Source of the DNA: Lottia gigantea
Lineage: Eukaryota > Mollusca > Gastropoda > Lottiidae
Length of the DNA stretch: 64,000 nucleotides
Reading direction: 5' to 3'
Assembly: GCF_000327385.1 (NCBI RefSeq)
Contig: NW_008707002.1
Coordinates: 796,849 to 860,848, forward strand
Below, piece after piece: positions 12,576-26,900 of this stretch. The notes under the pieces are model-generated. The model saw only the letters and a program-made list of their open reading frames with translations. It was not told where the DNA came from and searched no databases. Made by a program: the position numbers and the translations under genes. Positions within the stretch are counted from its first letter, which is position 1. Each line of letters begins with the position of its first letter.

Positions 12576-14142
12576 TGATGCTTCATGGAGTGACGTGCTT
12601 ACTATTACGTCGGCGTTAGAAAAAATATTTAAAATGTGACATATTTTTAAGGTATTAAAAATGAAGAATTATGATTGCGTAGCAACCACAACCATTTGAT
12701 CACTTCCACCAAATCTCCAGCTACATCTCTTATCTATGGTCGACAACCTTCTACAAATTACCCCAGATCATGGGTAAGACAATGGAATTATGAAAATAAA
12801 ATGTAATAAAAGTACTAAAGAAACTTTAAAGATTCCAGGACGTGTTGCAGACAATGCCAGACATCCAGAATTCCTGTAAGAACATCCTCTCCGGGAAATA
12901 TTGTCAGTTGAAATAAATTTTTGTATTGTCTGCATCTCGTTCTCGGTTTTAGAGGCGTCGGAAGTATTTAACAGCATTATCAGATGTAATTCAAAGCAGG
13001 GGCGGATTGAAATATCAAACTATACGACAGAACCCCTCTATAATCCAATAAATCTAGAAAACCGAGTATTAATTCATTAAACTAAGATATTTGAAAAAAA
13101 TGTTTAGAAGCGTGTTTCAATAATTATTTAGTTTTATAGATATATTGTTTTATATAGAGATTCTATTCTTTAGTCAAGTCCAACTGTTGAATATATACTC
13201 TTATTGACCAAGTTTCAGACTTTCAATTTTATGTCTAAACTAAAAGGTAGTATCCTTTTAAACAACAGGTTGAACCGTTTAAAATAGAAATAGAATAAAC
13301 GCGTATAAAGTCCAAAATCGCTACTTTGCACAGAAAGATGTTGACGTTTTGTAAAATGTGCAATCACTAGTAAAGATATGGGATGTAAAACTCCATTCAT
13401 TATATTTCATTTCTCTTCTCGTTGATCCTTGCATGCATGTAATTCGTGTCAGTCCACCATGTCAAGCATGATACAGAGAATACAGACAATCCGATCCATC
13501 GGTAATCCAATCAAATCGGTGTATTTACAAACTTTCGTGATACAAGGTGACTATTGCAGTCACGGTTATTAATACCTTGATATTGTGAAGATGAGTCGAG
13601 GAAAACTAAATGGATAAAAAATATAAACAGAAAGATAAAAATGAGTAAAATTTGGTCAGAACAGGAATAAAAAATATAATTATTACTGTTCGTGACCAGG
13701 ACGCATTTTTCATTATTCACCAATAAACTTTATTTTATTCAGAAATATTCCACAGGGATAGTGACTGTGTTCAGATACTTTACAGAGGCCATGTTGCCTT
13801 CGATATTAGCATAATTTCACAATAAATACCATTTCCGACTAGAAAACAAGAAATAAGCTTGTCACTATGACTGACTCGTTTCAATCGTAGGAGTGAGTTA
13901 CACTGCGTCACCCAACAGCTCAGTTTACAGTTGAAATAGAATATCGAAATATTTCCGAAATCCTATTTAATCGTATATATAATATATAAATATTATATGT
14001 ATAAATAATGACACAAATATCGTAAAAAATACAAAGTTTATAATGCTTATTACAGCAACAGCTTCATTTATCTAACGAGGACTTGATAGTAAACATTTAA
14101 AACTTCTCTCGCGCTGCTGCTCTCTACGTTGTACGAAAGTTA

Positions 14143-14642
14143 AAGGGATTATAAGAGGTTTTCTACAAAAAAATATATGCATCGGAGACACTGATAGCAT
14201 CAATTTGCACCATTCCAATTTTCAATCAGACGTCTGTGACTCCTGCAATGGCACTAAAAATAAGTGTTTGGTGACGTAACTGATCGCGAAAGGCCTTATG
14301 TGATAAAGCATATTTTACGATTAGTGACTTCATCAATCACTTAGTGTTAGTGGAATTGCAGAGATTTGTTCATTTATGATTTTCAGTCAGACGTCTGTGT
14401 GTCTTGCAATTCCATTAAAACCAAACGTTTTAAGACGTCACTATCGCATAAGCTGCTAATACTTAGAATGATTTATTCGCAGCTTTTAAGACAGTGACGT
14501 CATATGGTTTAGCATTTCTATAATTACAGAAACCACAGATATCTAACTGAAAATTGGTATCATGGTAACAAGCAAAAGATAGCCTTTTATTGCCCCAATA
14601 CACATATAATCAGTTAAAAAAAAAACCTCTATACAATCCCTC
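14143..14642. repeat. MITE family B, long copy of about 500 bp
   Basis: It starts 'aaagggattataagaggttt' and ends 'acctctatacaatccctcta', an imperfect terminal inverted repeat. The interior carries the family's 'cagacgtctgtg' and 'gacgtcac' palindromes more than once, so it may be two copies merged or one with an internal duplication. Confidence 0.7.
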
Positions 14643-14920
14643 TAAAAAACTTATTTCATTCTATCGAATAATTTGAAGCAAACAGAATAAATCCATCAAT
14701 AAATTCTAAAATGAAATACTTATTGACTCCGGCAAGAAAAACAGCAACTTTAAACAAAGTTTTAAAAAAATAATCCTATAATGGATCGATTTTCTCAATC
14801 TGACAGGTTTTACTTATTTACTTAAATTCCAATGCTTGAATCAATAAATTGAAGTTTTATTCAGGGTTTTTTAGTTATTTTCTGAACTGTAATTAAAATA
14901 GAAACGTATAAATATAAGAC

Positions 14921-15180
14921 CTAATAACATACAAAGCTGGTCACCGTGAGCCGCTGACATTTTTCATCCGAAACAAACGTCGACAGCGTTTCTAAGGCTA
15001 GTGCGTAGGCAGTCATTTCCCCTTCCCTCGCCCCCTTTGCCCCCGCTCTTGAGGTACGGGTGTGTTCTAAGGCCCTAGTCAAAAGGACGGCAGGGTTATC
15101 ACCCTTCCTCTTGAAACTGTCGCACACATAAAACTTTACGTGCAGAGTTATTGAACGGGCATTATTTTATAATATTAGAG
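14921..15180 (-). other. GC-rich open frame of unknown nature
   Basis: The minus-strand frame stays open for about 85 codons, from near 15175 down to a stop at 14921. It is much richer in GC than its surroundings and in charged and small residues (for example RAGAKGAREGE). I do not recognise the protein. There is no obvious acceptor and donor pair and no partner exon. The frame begins within 'ccgttcaataac', a block that recurs at about 15298 and 15544, which argues for a repeat rather than a host gene. Candidates are a fragment of a mobile element, an orphan exon, or chance. Confidence 0.25.
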
Positions 15181-15189
15181 CGGTTGGGG

Positions 15190-15223
15190 GATGGGGGGGG
15201 GGGGGGGGAGGGGGGGGGGATGC
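15190..15223 (+). repeat. Poly-G tract
   Basis: The plus strand is almost uninterrupted G for about 30 bases, with G-quadruplex potential. Shorter C or G runs occur at 31789, 58290 and 63900. It is probably a length-variable microsatellite. Confidence 0.85.
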
Positions 15224-15340
15224 TGTAGCCCAAATCAATGTGTCTGCTTCAAATCTCTTAGTTTAAGCCTACAATTGTTGCATATAGTCCCAGTTCAGGG
15301 TTATTGAACGGCGTTTACCTAAGTCCGGTGGGTATTTAGA

Positions 15341-15430
15341 CCGAAACATCTACCTCTATTCCAGCCTCTGATGTCAGCTGACAACTGTCAAAATATCCTT
15401 CAGAGGCTGGAATAGTGGCAGATGTTTCGG
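15341..15430. repeat. Compact inverted repeat, 30-bp arms
   Basis: The left arm 15341-15370 begins 'ccgaaacatct' and the right arm 15401-15430 ends 'agatgtttcgg'. They match at 28 of 30 positions around a 30-base spacer, so the unit would fold into a strong hairpin. No other copy was noticed. Confidence 0.8.
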
Positions 15431-15439
15431 ACTATTGTG

Positions 15440-17150
15440 TTTTGTGAGGTACTTTGACGACTGGTTGGAAAGAGTTAGAGTTTTTGTAGGACTGAATCAA
15501 TATAATTATCGTGAAGAAGTTGCACATATAGATGTTAAGTTCGGAGTTATTGAACGGTATTGAACTGAATGTTTAGATGTATAAGATAGAAAGCATTTAG
15601 AGAATTTGTTTCCGCTCTTAAGAATTTCTTTAACAATAGCATAAAGCATCGTTGAATTTCTTTTGTCAAAAACAAGGATGCGAAATCACTCGAGACTCGA
15701 AGAACACGTTTGTTTAAAATCTTCAGGGTTGAAGTTTCAGTTTTCCTTCTTGTTAAAATTTCAAGCACTTTTCGCCCGCCCAAAATCTAAGAGTATCTTT
15801 CCGATTGGTGGTAACATCAGGCCCGTAACCAGACTTGATTGTTCGGAGGGGCAATGGTTTAGATGTAGTAATGGAATTAGTTGTAATAGTTGTTAGAATT
15901 GTTCAGGGGGTGGGAGACATTGCCCTCCTGTTGTTACAGGCCCGCATAACATGTCTAGCAAACCCCCTCCACATCAATCATAAAAATAAAGTAAATAAAC
16001 AATTTGATCTCGAGAAGGGACCGAGAACTGCACCATATTGACCACAAAAATCTGCCATTGTGTCAAACTAGAATTGGATGAGAGAGATATTGAAAATGAG
16101 ACATTGGGACAACTCATGTTGGTTGAGGTAGTTAATTTTAAGAGAGAGAGAGAGTGGTTGAGAGCTCTTCAAGTTGTCTCAAGATGGCGATTGGATTAAA
16201 ATAATAAGAAAACTTTTCTTCGTCAAGATAATTACCAGGCTGGATTTTATAACTTGACGGGTGTTGGGATATGAGGGATGAAGGGAGGAGGTGGACTGTA
16301 CTAAGCTTGAATCTCCATCTTCAAGGCAGTGCCAGAGGGGTACAGGAGGGCATTTACCCCCCTTACAAGGCTTTGTCTCCAATTTGTACCCCCAGTCTCG
16401 GAAAGCTGGCGCCGTCACTGCTTTAAGGGTGTTAGTAGAGTCCAGGAAAGGGCAGGGGGAATGGTCTGTATCAAGAAGGGTTCTAAAATTTAAAATGGGG
16501 ATGGTAAGTTCAGAGGAGACGGTGCGTACTAATGTTAAAGGGAAACTTTTGGATAAATTACTGCATGGACACCAGTTGGTTGTTTCGGACTTCTACAGCA
16601 GTAAGGAGGTAATTTTTTTTTTAATAAATATGGCAGTTACCAGGATAATCCTGATCTGATATTGACAGTTCCCACTGTAATTTGACTTGTGAAATTATCC
16701 TAATTCAACCTCCTTCTGGGGTTAGTGTCATACTCAGAATATCAGTTTCTAGGGGTATCGGTTCCAAACTCTTACAGTATTTTCGATAACCAATTTCAAC
16801 AAAGCTGACATCTTAGAAATCTTTTGTAGGTAGTCTTCTTACTCACATATGATTGATATGCTTGCTGATATGAAAGGTCCAATAGTTGCCGCTAATATTT
16901 CGCCAATATGTTATTTGGATTCCGGGTTTTGTTTACGGTTCTGGTCGTTAGTTCTTGGTATATTTAATGTAGTTTATGCCACTACAAATACTATTAATTC
17001 AGATTCTAAGTGAATATTTTCAATAAACCAGATTAATCTTGTAAATATGCATAAGCTGTCTAATAAACAGAAATATAACATCCCAACGACCAGTGTCGTA
17101 TACGACACTACATTAGCTGTAGTCTGGATGTAAAATATGATAACATGAGT
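15440..17150. other. No supported gene upstream of the kinesin gene
   Basis: Several medium-length open frames exist (for example 16291-16659 plus) with somewhat raised GC, but none shows recognisable domains, codon pattern or splice context. An 'agagagagagag' run lies near 16143. A perfect 18-bp palindrome 'agtgtcgtatacgacact' is at 17092-17109. Confidence 0.5.
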
Positions 17151-17204
17151 TATGTCCCATCAATAGATTCTCTAATATTACTATTTATAGACGTGATGAG
17201 GTAT

Positions 17205-17938
17205 TTCCCGTTACGTCATCAAGAATCTCCAATCAAAAAGTTCGGGAAATTTGAATGGTAGAAAACTTGAAAATAACAACAAAGTTACAGTTCGAAACTG
17301 GATTATCTACAAAGGTTTGTTTTTTGAATGGTTTAATTTTCTATTTTATGAATCTTTCAAAATGGAAGATCTGCTTGTAATTGTGTAAGGTTTAGGACAC
17401 GAGAATTGACGTTTTACATGCTTTTTACATTGGCTTTGTTTTCGAAAATTTGAGTATTGACCTCTATCAAATATAAATTCCATGCCCAGGGTGTTAGATA
17501 AATTAGCAGTTTTGAACTACAAATCCCTGTAAATTTTCTACTGGAAGTGTCTTAGGCGTCTTGGTAAAGTTTGGCAGATCTTGGGGCCAGGATAGCGCAA
17601 TCCAATGACAAAGTTTTAAGGTCGAAAGATAACATCAAGATTTGAAGAAATGTGCTTACAGTGTTCAGTAGTATGATTAAATGATAAAGCTAGATTTAAA
17701 ATCAATTTTCTGGAAACTGGCATCAATTGTCCAGATTTAATTGATTGTAGATATTCTAAACTCTGAAAACCTTGTGTTTTCTCTTTTCGATTTCTAACAT
17801 TTTACAGCCTTGCACTTCTGTTAATTGATTCATATGTTGTCTCTTTTTTTAGCTCGTGAAGGTATAGAAGAGGAATTTGCCTTGAGTCTATTTGGTTGAA
17901 TTTTGCCTGTGCCGGCTGTGCTTATCTAGTCAGAAAGG
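17205..17938 (+). promoter_or_regulatory. Kinesin gene promoter and 5' untranslated exons
   Basis: Upstream of the start codon there is a CRE-like 'ttacgtcatc' at 17211-17220 and a CCAAT box at 17229-17233. About 80 bases later comes the donor 'aaag|gtttgt' (17314/17315). A pyrimidine-rich acceptor 'cttttttttag' ends at 17852, giving a second untranslated segment 17853-17938 that runs directly into the ATG at 17939. I infer a first non-coding exon ending at 17314 spliced to 17853. The transcription start itself is not determinable. Confidence 0.5.
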
Positions 17939-20900
17939 ATGTCTGCTAAAAAACGACCAGCTGGGGATGTAACTCCTTCAAACTGTGATTCTCCATCTAA
18001 AATCAAGGTTAGCTTATTTAAGAGTAAGGTTTCCATTTATTTTTTCAGGTTTTCATTATTAACAACTTGAAATGTTTCCCAATATATCCTACCAAGTGTA
18101 TAGCATAATTAAATTTAAAATGAAAATGTATTATTTTGTAGAGATTGGAGCCTGTATTTAAAACACCGCTAACCTACAGTCCAAGAGTATTATCAGGAAG
18201 ACCAGTTCCATCACCTCTAGCTACTGATTCCTGTCAATTAGAACTTGATTTTAATGGTGAGTTCTTTTAAAATCTGAGTAGAGTTCTTAAGGTTTAAAGG
18301 GACAGGTACGCCATCTGTTTGACTATTCATACCATAGTCTCAGAAACAGGAATTTTTCTAGCTAAACCAATCAGGAATAAACTGTGTTTCCACTGACATA
18401 AAAAGCCGGCTCTAAGCCGGCTTTTTTGTGTTTCCACTGACAAATTGCCGAACCGTTAGCGTTCGGGAACCGTAACGGTTCGGCAATTGAAGCTTTTCTC
18501 GTTCGGCAATTTATCGGGGGCCAAATGAAAGCCGGCTTTCGTTTACTCAGTGGAAACACAAAAAGCCGGCTTTTTCTCGTTCGGCAATAGGGGGCGTACT
18601 TGTCTTTCCGGCAGCGCGCGATTTAACGATAGTCTTGTACATCGCGTGCTGTCAATAATGTGCGACTTTATGATCGAGACTAAAGTCGTTCGGGAACCAG
18701 AAAAACTCAGTGTAAACGCAACGTGTTCGGCAATAAAGCTAGCTCTAAGCTTAGAGCTAGCTTTCCTTCTTAATTGTCAGTGGAAACGCAGTTATTGTGT
18801 TCACAGCTCATCGTCGAAATTTGAGCCTCCAAATCCATGTGTGTCTAGAATTATCTGTGTTTGAAAGTTTAAATAACAACTCGTCATTTCTTGAGAATCT
18901 TTCAAATAGAAAAGTATCTAAAGAAATAGAAAGTGAAATCCCTATTTGAAGAAATTATGTAATTTCCGTGTGTTTCTAGTACTTCAGAAGACTACATATT
19001 CTAGACCCATTTCAACACCCAAAAAATGATGAACTATGGCCTTTAATTTATTATATATACAGTCAAGGTATAAGAACAGAGTTTGTAAAAGCTTGATATT
19101 GTGAAGATGATTATGTATTATATACAGTCAAGGTATAAGAACAAAGTTTGTGAAGATGATTATGTATTATATACAGGTATCACTTTAAATAAGGGATACA
19201 AACAATGAAAGAAAATCTGTGTAAGGTTTTATAAATATAGGATGGGTCACGCCTCCACCCACAGAAATATTTCAACTCTTGTTTCTGTTTATTTAGTAAC
19301 TCTATCTTATCATACTTAAACAAGTGCATCTTTTAATATTGTATGACATCTTTCGAAAAAAGGGCCATGATACATGTTTTGGTCCAATGCTGCCCAAATC
19401 CCCACACTACTAGGTTCTAATGACCCTAATAGACTAGTGAATAACTAGGAGTATAACAAACTAAACAATGTAACAATATGTGATACAATATATGTACGGT
19501 ATAAGTAAACAAACATCATCTTTTAAAGTTTAAATAAACAATCCACCCCACCCTGAAATATCTGCTTCACTATATACATTGTATTTATCACAACTATGTT
19601 CATACTCTACCCTTATACAATAGATCGTATAGGATAATAAACCACGGCCCTAACAGTTGAAAATAGGCCAATACTGCTGTCGTGGCAAATTTCCATGGCA
19701 CACTGCACGGCATTGCCTTTCTTCAATAGCACCATTAGGAAATAAAACTCCATTCATTTCATTTCTACAATGTATTGTCTGCAAAGAAAAAACAAGCTTA
19801 TTCATGGCTACAAGAAACAGTTGTTGAAATATCAACTGATATTATAAGAAAACATCTTCAGAAATAATGGAACAAGTCTTGATTTGATTTGCCTGGCACA
19901 AAACTGGCTATTGGTCATCTTCCCCTGGCTAGGTATTCTCGAAACGATCTCAGTGCTAGGATTTCCTAGGATATTAACTTCTACTACTATTTCTACAATA
20001 ATCTAACACTAAGATCGTTCTAAGATTGTAAATATTTTCCTTCAATTAATTTTTCTAAAATTTCAGAATTAATGTAGAATTCTATTTTTTTTTTTTCAGA
20101 ATCAGAAATAATAGAAGATGATAGTGATGATGAAATTTCATGTAAGATAACATCGTCTGCTAAAAAACAACAACAAGATGATGGGGCTACAGACTCAGGT
20201 GGGTGTTTTTTTCGTTTTTGTAAATTACTGGTGAAATAAATTTTTTAAATGTTTCATAGCAAGTCCAAGATCTCCAGTTTTTTCGTATTTGGTAAATCAA
20301 ATAAAAGCTCAATATATCCTTTAATCATAGCTTAAATTGAGCTTGACTGGTAAATATTGACAAATTAACATCCCTGGTCGAAGTAATTGGCAAAATAAGA
20401 TTTACAGACACAGGTTTGAAGACAGAAGGAGAAGAAAAGTAGGATGTAAAATATACCATCAAGTCAGGTGCAAACTTTTCTTTTATCTCTAAACCATTGA
20501 AATGTTGGCCATTGAAATATTATCAAAGGTTTATAAAGGGTTTATCTCCAAAATCCTACATTACCTAAACTTTTATAATAATAATATAGATTGAATATAA
20601 GATTGTATCATTGGATACCTGGATAGAGAGAGGGGGGTGGGGGAGGTAGATTTAACATCCCTTTATCAAACAAAAATAACTTTAACTGTATCAGAATTAT
20701 GCTTTTTAAAATATTATCAAAATTGAATGAGATCTTTTTGTGAAGGAATTTAAATTGAATGATTGACACATTAAAACTAAATCTGTATCATACCTACTCT
20801 ACCCTATATAATATAATAGATCAGTCCATGTTATCCTTACCTGTATATTGAATACCGGTAGACTAACACTAGAAAGTAAGGAAAGGATGATGGAAGGTCA

Positions 20901-23900
20901 CAATCACCAGGAGTGGGGAATCGTGTAATCTGCACATGGAATTTAGGGTATATTGGATTAGTTTGTGACACTGACATGAGGTGACAGTGACATCACTATG
21001 GTGTACACCACGTTGAAATGTCGCTACACCTATCCCTGCTCCAATTGTGGATATTTATCGAATCCAAAGAAAAATATTTATATTAGCACTAGCTGGGCAG
21101 GTAAAGTATTTTACTAATTTTGATATTTTTTTTTTTCGCGAAATTTTAAAAAATTATCCTTAAAATATTTACATTAGTTTTGATATTTTTGTGTGTTTAT
21201 TTCTTGTTAACAACCAATTTATGTTTTTAATAATTATACCAAATAAAAAATAAAACACTTCATATACAAGGATGAAATTTTCAAAAAAATTACAAGATAT
21301 GTATAAACTTGCAAGTAAATATAAGTAAGTATATTTTTAATGATATTTCTGTGCTTCACTGCATTTCTAACTAGCTATCATTTTATCAGAAATTTAAACT
21401 ATCCAAATACCTCAATAATCTACACAATGTATGATATTTTATATAAAATTCAGTGCAGTGTAGAAAAACACAAATTTCCATGGTCCACTGACTTAGTTTC
21501 TTATGTTAAAATCATCAATCAATCATACAAGTTTACTGATTTGAACCAATGAATTTATAACTGTCATATATTAAGTTCTCGTTACAATTATCGATTTGAA
21601 TATTGCCTCCAAAAGTGAAAGTCAAAAGTGATTAAGGAATAATAAGATAAAAACTTTTGAAGTTTATTTTAAAATATATGCACAGCTATCTTGTAAACAT
21701 TTAAGGAAAAAAATTTAATTTTTCCTCGTGACTTCTTCTTAGAAATAAATTTGGAAATAAAATTTTCATTCTGTTCAATTTTGAAGCGGAAGACATTAAT
21801 AAAAATAGCTACGTGTCATATTAGTTTCAAAACTTCCGCCAATTTTGAAAGTGAATAATCAAATGGTTAAATTTATTGAAGTTAGGAAATGAAGGTCTTG
21901 AATGAATAGTTGAATAGTTAATCAGCCATAAACTATAAACTGAAATAAATGAAAAGTATTAATTTGAGTGAAAGTGAATTAAATGAAAAAGATCAGTCAA
22001 GGGTGTCACTTGTTTTAAATGAAGAATTTGCAGGGTGGGCGTTTGTACCTTATCTTTTTATGTCATGATATAATTGATTTATTGGATTTTAACCTCAAAA
22101 CTATATCATATTTTTATATTTATATTAACTGTCAAAATTATTTCACTATCCATGGTAGTCTAACACCACCTAATCTAAGGTGTTAATCCAGTAATTGTTG
22201 GATTATCCCAGATTATGAGATTAACAGGTTTATACAACTATATTTCCCTGACTAGCCTTGATAAAGATTATCAGAATTTCTGTCGACCAGGTTTTCAAAT
22301 CGAGGGCCATGGTTGGTCAGTGAGCTTGCTAACCAACCTGAATTTTGATCAAGATTGTAAATTGTTGAAACGTTGCGTACAATAAAACCCAGTAGTAGTA
22401 TATCATAAAATTGTGTTGTATTATATGATCTGTACCTGTAAATATTGGTTATTATCAATACCTGAGTTACTATCAGATAATCTTGTCATAATCTTGGTTA
22501 AATCAGACATTAATATCTACCTACTTAATGTGTCATTTACCTTGGCATGACGTCATATTACTGACATTGTCACTGTCACTGTCACTTATTATCACAAGGT
22601 GAACATTGACAATAACTTCTCTACCCTTCTCTACTCTTCTCTACCCTTTCTCTACTCTTCTCTACCCTTTCTCTACTCTTCTCTACCCTTCTCTACCCTT
22701 CTCTACTCTCTACTCTTCTCTACTCTTCTCTATATCTTACTATAAAGATTTGAAGCAAGTGAGGAATTTAACTTTGAAAAGTACCTCTATTAAGCAAAAA
22801 TTGCATGCAAGATTTTTGAGAAATAAAGTAAGTGTGGTTCTTGGATCAGAGTGCTGGAATTCTAGAAAGATTTCGAAAAAAATATTAGAATGACCCATGG
22901 GGTTAGGGCTTTGCAGGGATGCTCATTAGCTGTATTTGCCAATCTTGTCTGATTGCAGCCCCTTAAATAGAAATAGTTATCCTAAAGACATTTAATCCTT
23001 AAGACATTTAGGGGTAGAGATCACATTAAATGAAGTAAAACTACTATGGAGTGAAATTCTACAATCTACAATAGTTATCTGACACTATGTCATACATTGT
23101 TGCTATTGTTTTTATTTGTTTAATTAATAATTAATAATTAATCAACTTGTCTTTTAACTTACCGACAATATTTATATTTTAACTAACTTTATTGTCGGTG
23201 ATGATGAAAGGCTCTTATAGTACAAAGGTGTATCAGAGTACCCAAGGTATATCGTGTTTAGGATGTGAAATTGAGTAAGCTTTGACTTCGCTCTTCACTT
23301 GGTTATAAATATTTTATTATACCCTTTTGTCCTTTTCAATTGAATATCTGTTTATACACATGACATTCAGGATATGCATTTTCTAAAGAAATTGTACATA
23401 AACCTTGCCCATGTTATTACCAAAGACCCTATGATAACATGTTTAGATGACAAACCCAACCCCACGCATGGATGGTGAAATTTGTTTAGATTTTTTTCAT
23501 TGAATACTGGTGAATATTGTTCTATTGATATTATTTATGTTATAGCTTTCCTCATTAATCTTTCTTGAATGTGACGGCTTTATTCAGGGATTCAAAAGGG
23601 AAAAATGTCATTTAATTTGAATAAGTTAATAATGGTGCTAAGTTTTAAATACAGTCTCTAGATATGAGCCTATTTTTTATAGTTGTTGGTCAAGTCGGGC
23701 CGAAATCATTGTTTTGTTGGATCAGTGGTTGCCTTGATTTTTTTTCAGTTTGTTTAGAAATGAAAGTCTCTAGAAATAAGCTTATACGGAATTTTGTTGT
23801 AACAGTAGTTTGTAGTTTTTTACCAAATTAGGCAGAAATGATGGTCAGAGATAAGGAAAATTGGTCAATTGATTTTCCTTTCCGAAAGGTGATTTTATAA

Positions 23901-26900
23901 ATATGTTTAGTTAAAATCTTAAAAAGATAAATTCCAGGGTGTTGGTCCACAATTTTCTGGTTGAAAGGATCATCAGAATTTGTGTTGTTGTATTTTTATA
24001 AAATTTCGAAATATTTCGTTCTCTTTATGATTATTTCTTCAAGCCTAAATGAACGTGAATTAACACGACAGTTTTTTTATATCTAAAAGTAAATTATTTA
24101 GGTATTATATATTTTGGTAGTGAGATATCATGTTACCCTGGTTACCTGCTGGGATATTGAAACAAAATATTTACCTTACTATTTTATTAAAAAAAAAATT
24201 TCAAAGTTGAATAAGTGTCAGCTCCATATAAACACTCATAGAGACTAATTCTCTTGTCCCAGTGTTCAACAATATATGGGTTTTGTTATTCTGTTGTCAT
24301 AGCTATATATTTGATATGTTAGAGTGTGACTGGTGTGGTGCCATACAGGCTATGCTTACTCTTCTACACACCTAATATCACTTGTCATTATGAAATTCTT
24401 ACTTTTTATGGTCAATTTCTTATGATATTGACAGACCTGTCTTCCATTCTGCCCCTCATAAACAATACAACACACAATAAAACAATAAACGGTTATATTA
24501 CTGATTCTGAAAATGGTCTTGGAAATGTACAATCAGAAAATTAAACAGAGATAGCAGAATTCTGCTAAAAAAAACTACTGACAGATTTTCAAGACAAGAC
24601 ACAGCAAGCTTAGAAGAGATTAGATAAAAACAGGAAAAGAAAAAAGAAAAGAGGTTTACTGTCAGTATTGATGAAGATTATTAACAAGAAATTAATAGCA
24701 TATCATACGAAAACTGTTTTATTAAGTCTAAGATAAGGCGATTAATTTCATTGGTTAATTAGCCTGTCAATCAAGATTTTACAGAATTATGGGATATCAT
24801 TTAGTGGTGCAGCGCTACTAAAACTAAAAAATCGTCAAAATTATCACATGTTCTAAGCTCTAAGACATTTTCAAGTTATTATAACTTAGCTGTTAATGTT
24901 CCAGACTGAAAATTGTCATAAATGGTTATTTTTTTTTAAATTTGTGCTTTGATTGAGACTTGTTTTGTAGGCTTATTCAGACGTCTGGCAAATAATACCA
25001 GTGTTTGAAATTTAAATTGACAGTTCTAATCATTTTGAAGACTTTTTACATATATTCAAGACCCAAATCATCCCCCGAATGGCCAACCGTGGCCTTTATC
25101 AATAAAATAACTCTGGTATTGTGTTTGTATATACTTCATGTCTTTAGTTATATTTCAGTCATGTATCACATTGATTGATAACCTTATTGTAGGTGGTCTG
25201 AGATCAAAGTAAAACTAGAAATCAATATCCCAATCAGTAGATCAATAATAATTAATTAATTAATTACTTTGATTGTTTTAATTATCAAACATTGTAGTAC
25301 ATTGTAACACAGTACCGGTATTTAAGTTCTTCTCTGGTAAATAGAAACAAAGTTTTTCACTTGGATGCGAAATTTCAAGTTATGAGATATCTGCAATATC
25401 TGTATTATACCTACACTGCACTGGACACCATTCCCCATATGCAAAAGATTTAAGAATTGCTAAATTGTGCTATAAATATAAAAAAACACAAGTTCTAACA
25501 ATCTGAGCTGCAAAACGAGACTCAAAATCAAAAATAACACCAGCAAGTGAAGTTTGTGTATGAGGAAGTATATCAATGAAAAGTGGTATCAGGTGTTTAG
25601 AAGAGTAAGCATGCCCTGCTAGTGAAGACAATAGTAGCTTAAGTGTTTGTTTTGTATTTTATATTCATATATTTTTTTTCAGGAATAAAAACAACAGTTC
25701 CAACTAGTACAACAAATATTTCTTTTTTTATAGTTATAATGAAATAATGTACATCAGTATTACAATATTTACTAACTTGTCATAAAAGATGATAAATTCT
25801 ATATTAAGACAAATTGTCCTGTCATTATTCAGGTTTTAACTGTCTCTTAGATTAAAACATTGTACAACATTGTATCTAATTAGAATTTCTCTACTGACAA
25901 TAGGCCATCTTCACTATATCAACCCATTACGAACCTAGTCTTATATCTTGACTGCAATAGCCACCTTTCTAAAGAGGTTTTCTAAATTATCATCATTTTG
26001 CACCATTCCGATTTTCAATCAGACGTCTGTCGTGTCTGCATTTCTACAAAAAATAAGTGTTTGATGAAGTCACTAATCACAAAATATGCCTGTATCACAT
26101 AATGCCCTTCGCAATTGGTGACATCATCAAACACTGAGTTGTCAGGAACCACAGACGTCTGATCAAAAATTGAAATGGTGCTAATTGAGAATATCAAATA
26201 CACATACAGGATTTATAAAACCTCTTTACTATCTGTTAAAGTTATTTTATAGAAAGATAGTTATATTATTTACTTTATATATTAAAATATCTGACATATT
26301 TCTCTTTCAATTTCTATCTAATATATTATAAACATCCTATTACAGTTCTATTATATATAGATCAATACGGGGACTGGGGTCTTTATTTCAACAATATTTA
26401 AAGGCTTTAAACTGAATGAAATCAGGGTAAATTTTCCATCGTGAACACAAAACCGTCTGAGGACAAATTGGGGTATAATAACATCCTGAAGAATATTGTG
26501 GGTGGGGACTACGGCTGTTGTGTTTGCCAGGTCTGCCAGTCATGTATGACTAAAGCCAAAATTGATTGGTTGTTGATATGGACAAATTTTTCAAATATAC
26601 GTTTGATACCGGTAGTTAAAGTATTTTATGAATTTTATGGGTGGGGACCAGGACTGTTAATATGCCTGTAATTATTTGCCAGTCATGTCTGACTAAAGAT
26701 CTAAATTGACTCAAGGTAATAACTGTGATTTTATAGTTGGTATTTATTTGCCATATTTATTCACAAAAATTAACAACAAATCTTGTATTTTACAAAGCTA
26801 TGAAAACATAAATGGTTATCCCTACTTTAGATGAAGGTATATCACAATATGTATCAAATAGAGGCAATAATAACAATACCTAGCACTAATAAACATTGAA

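Noticed and set aside
16291-16659. 122-codon plus-strand open frame as a gene
   Set aside because: No recognisable domain, no splice partners, and composition like the surrounding GC-raised non-coding DNA.
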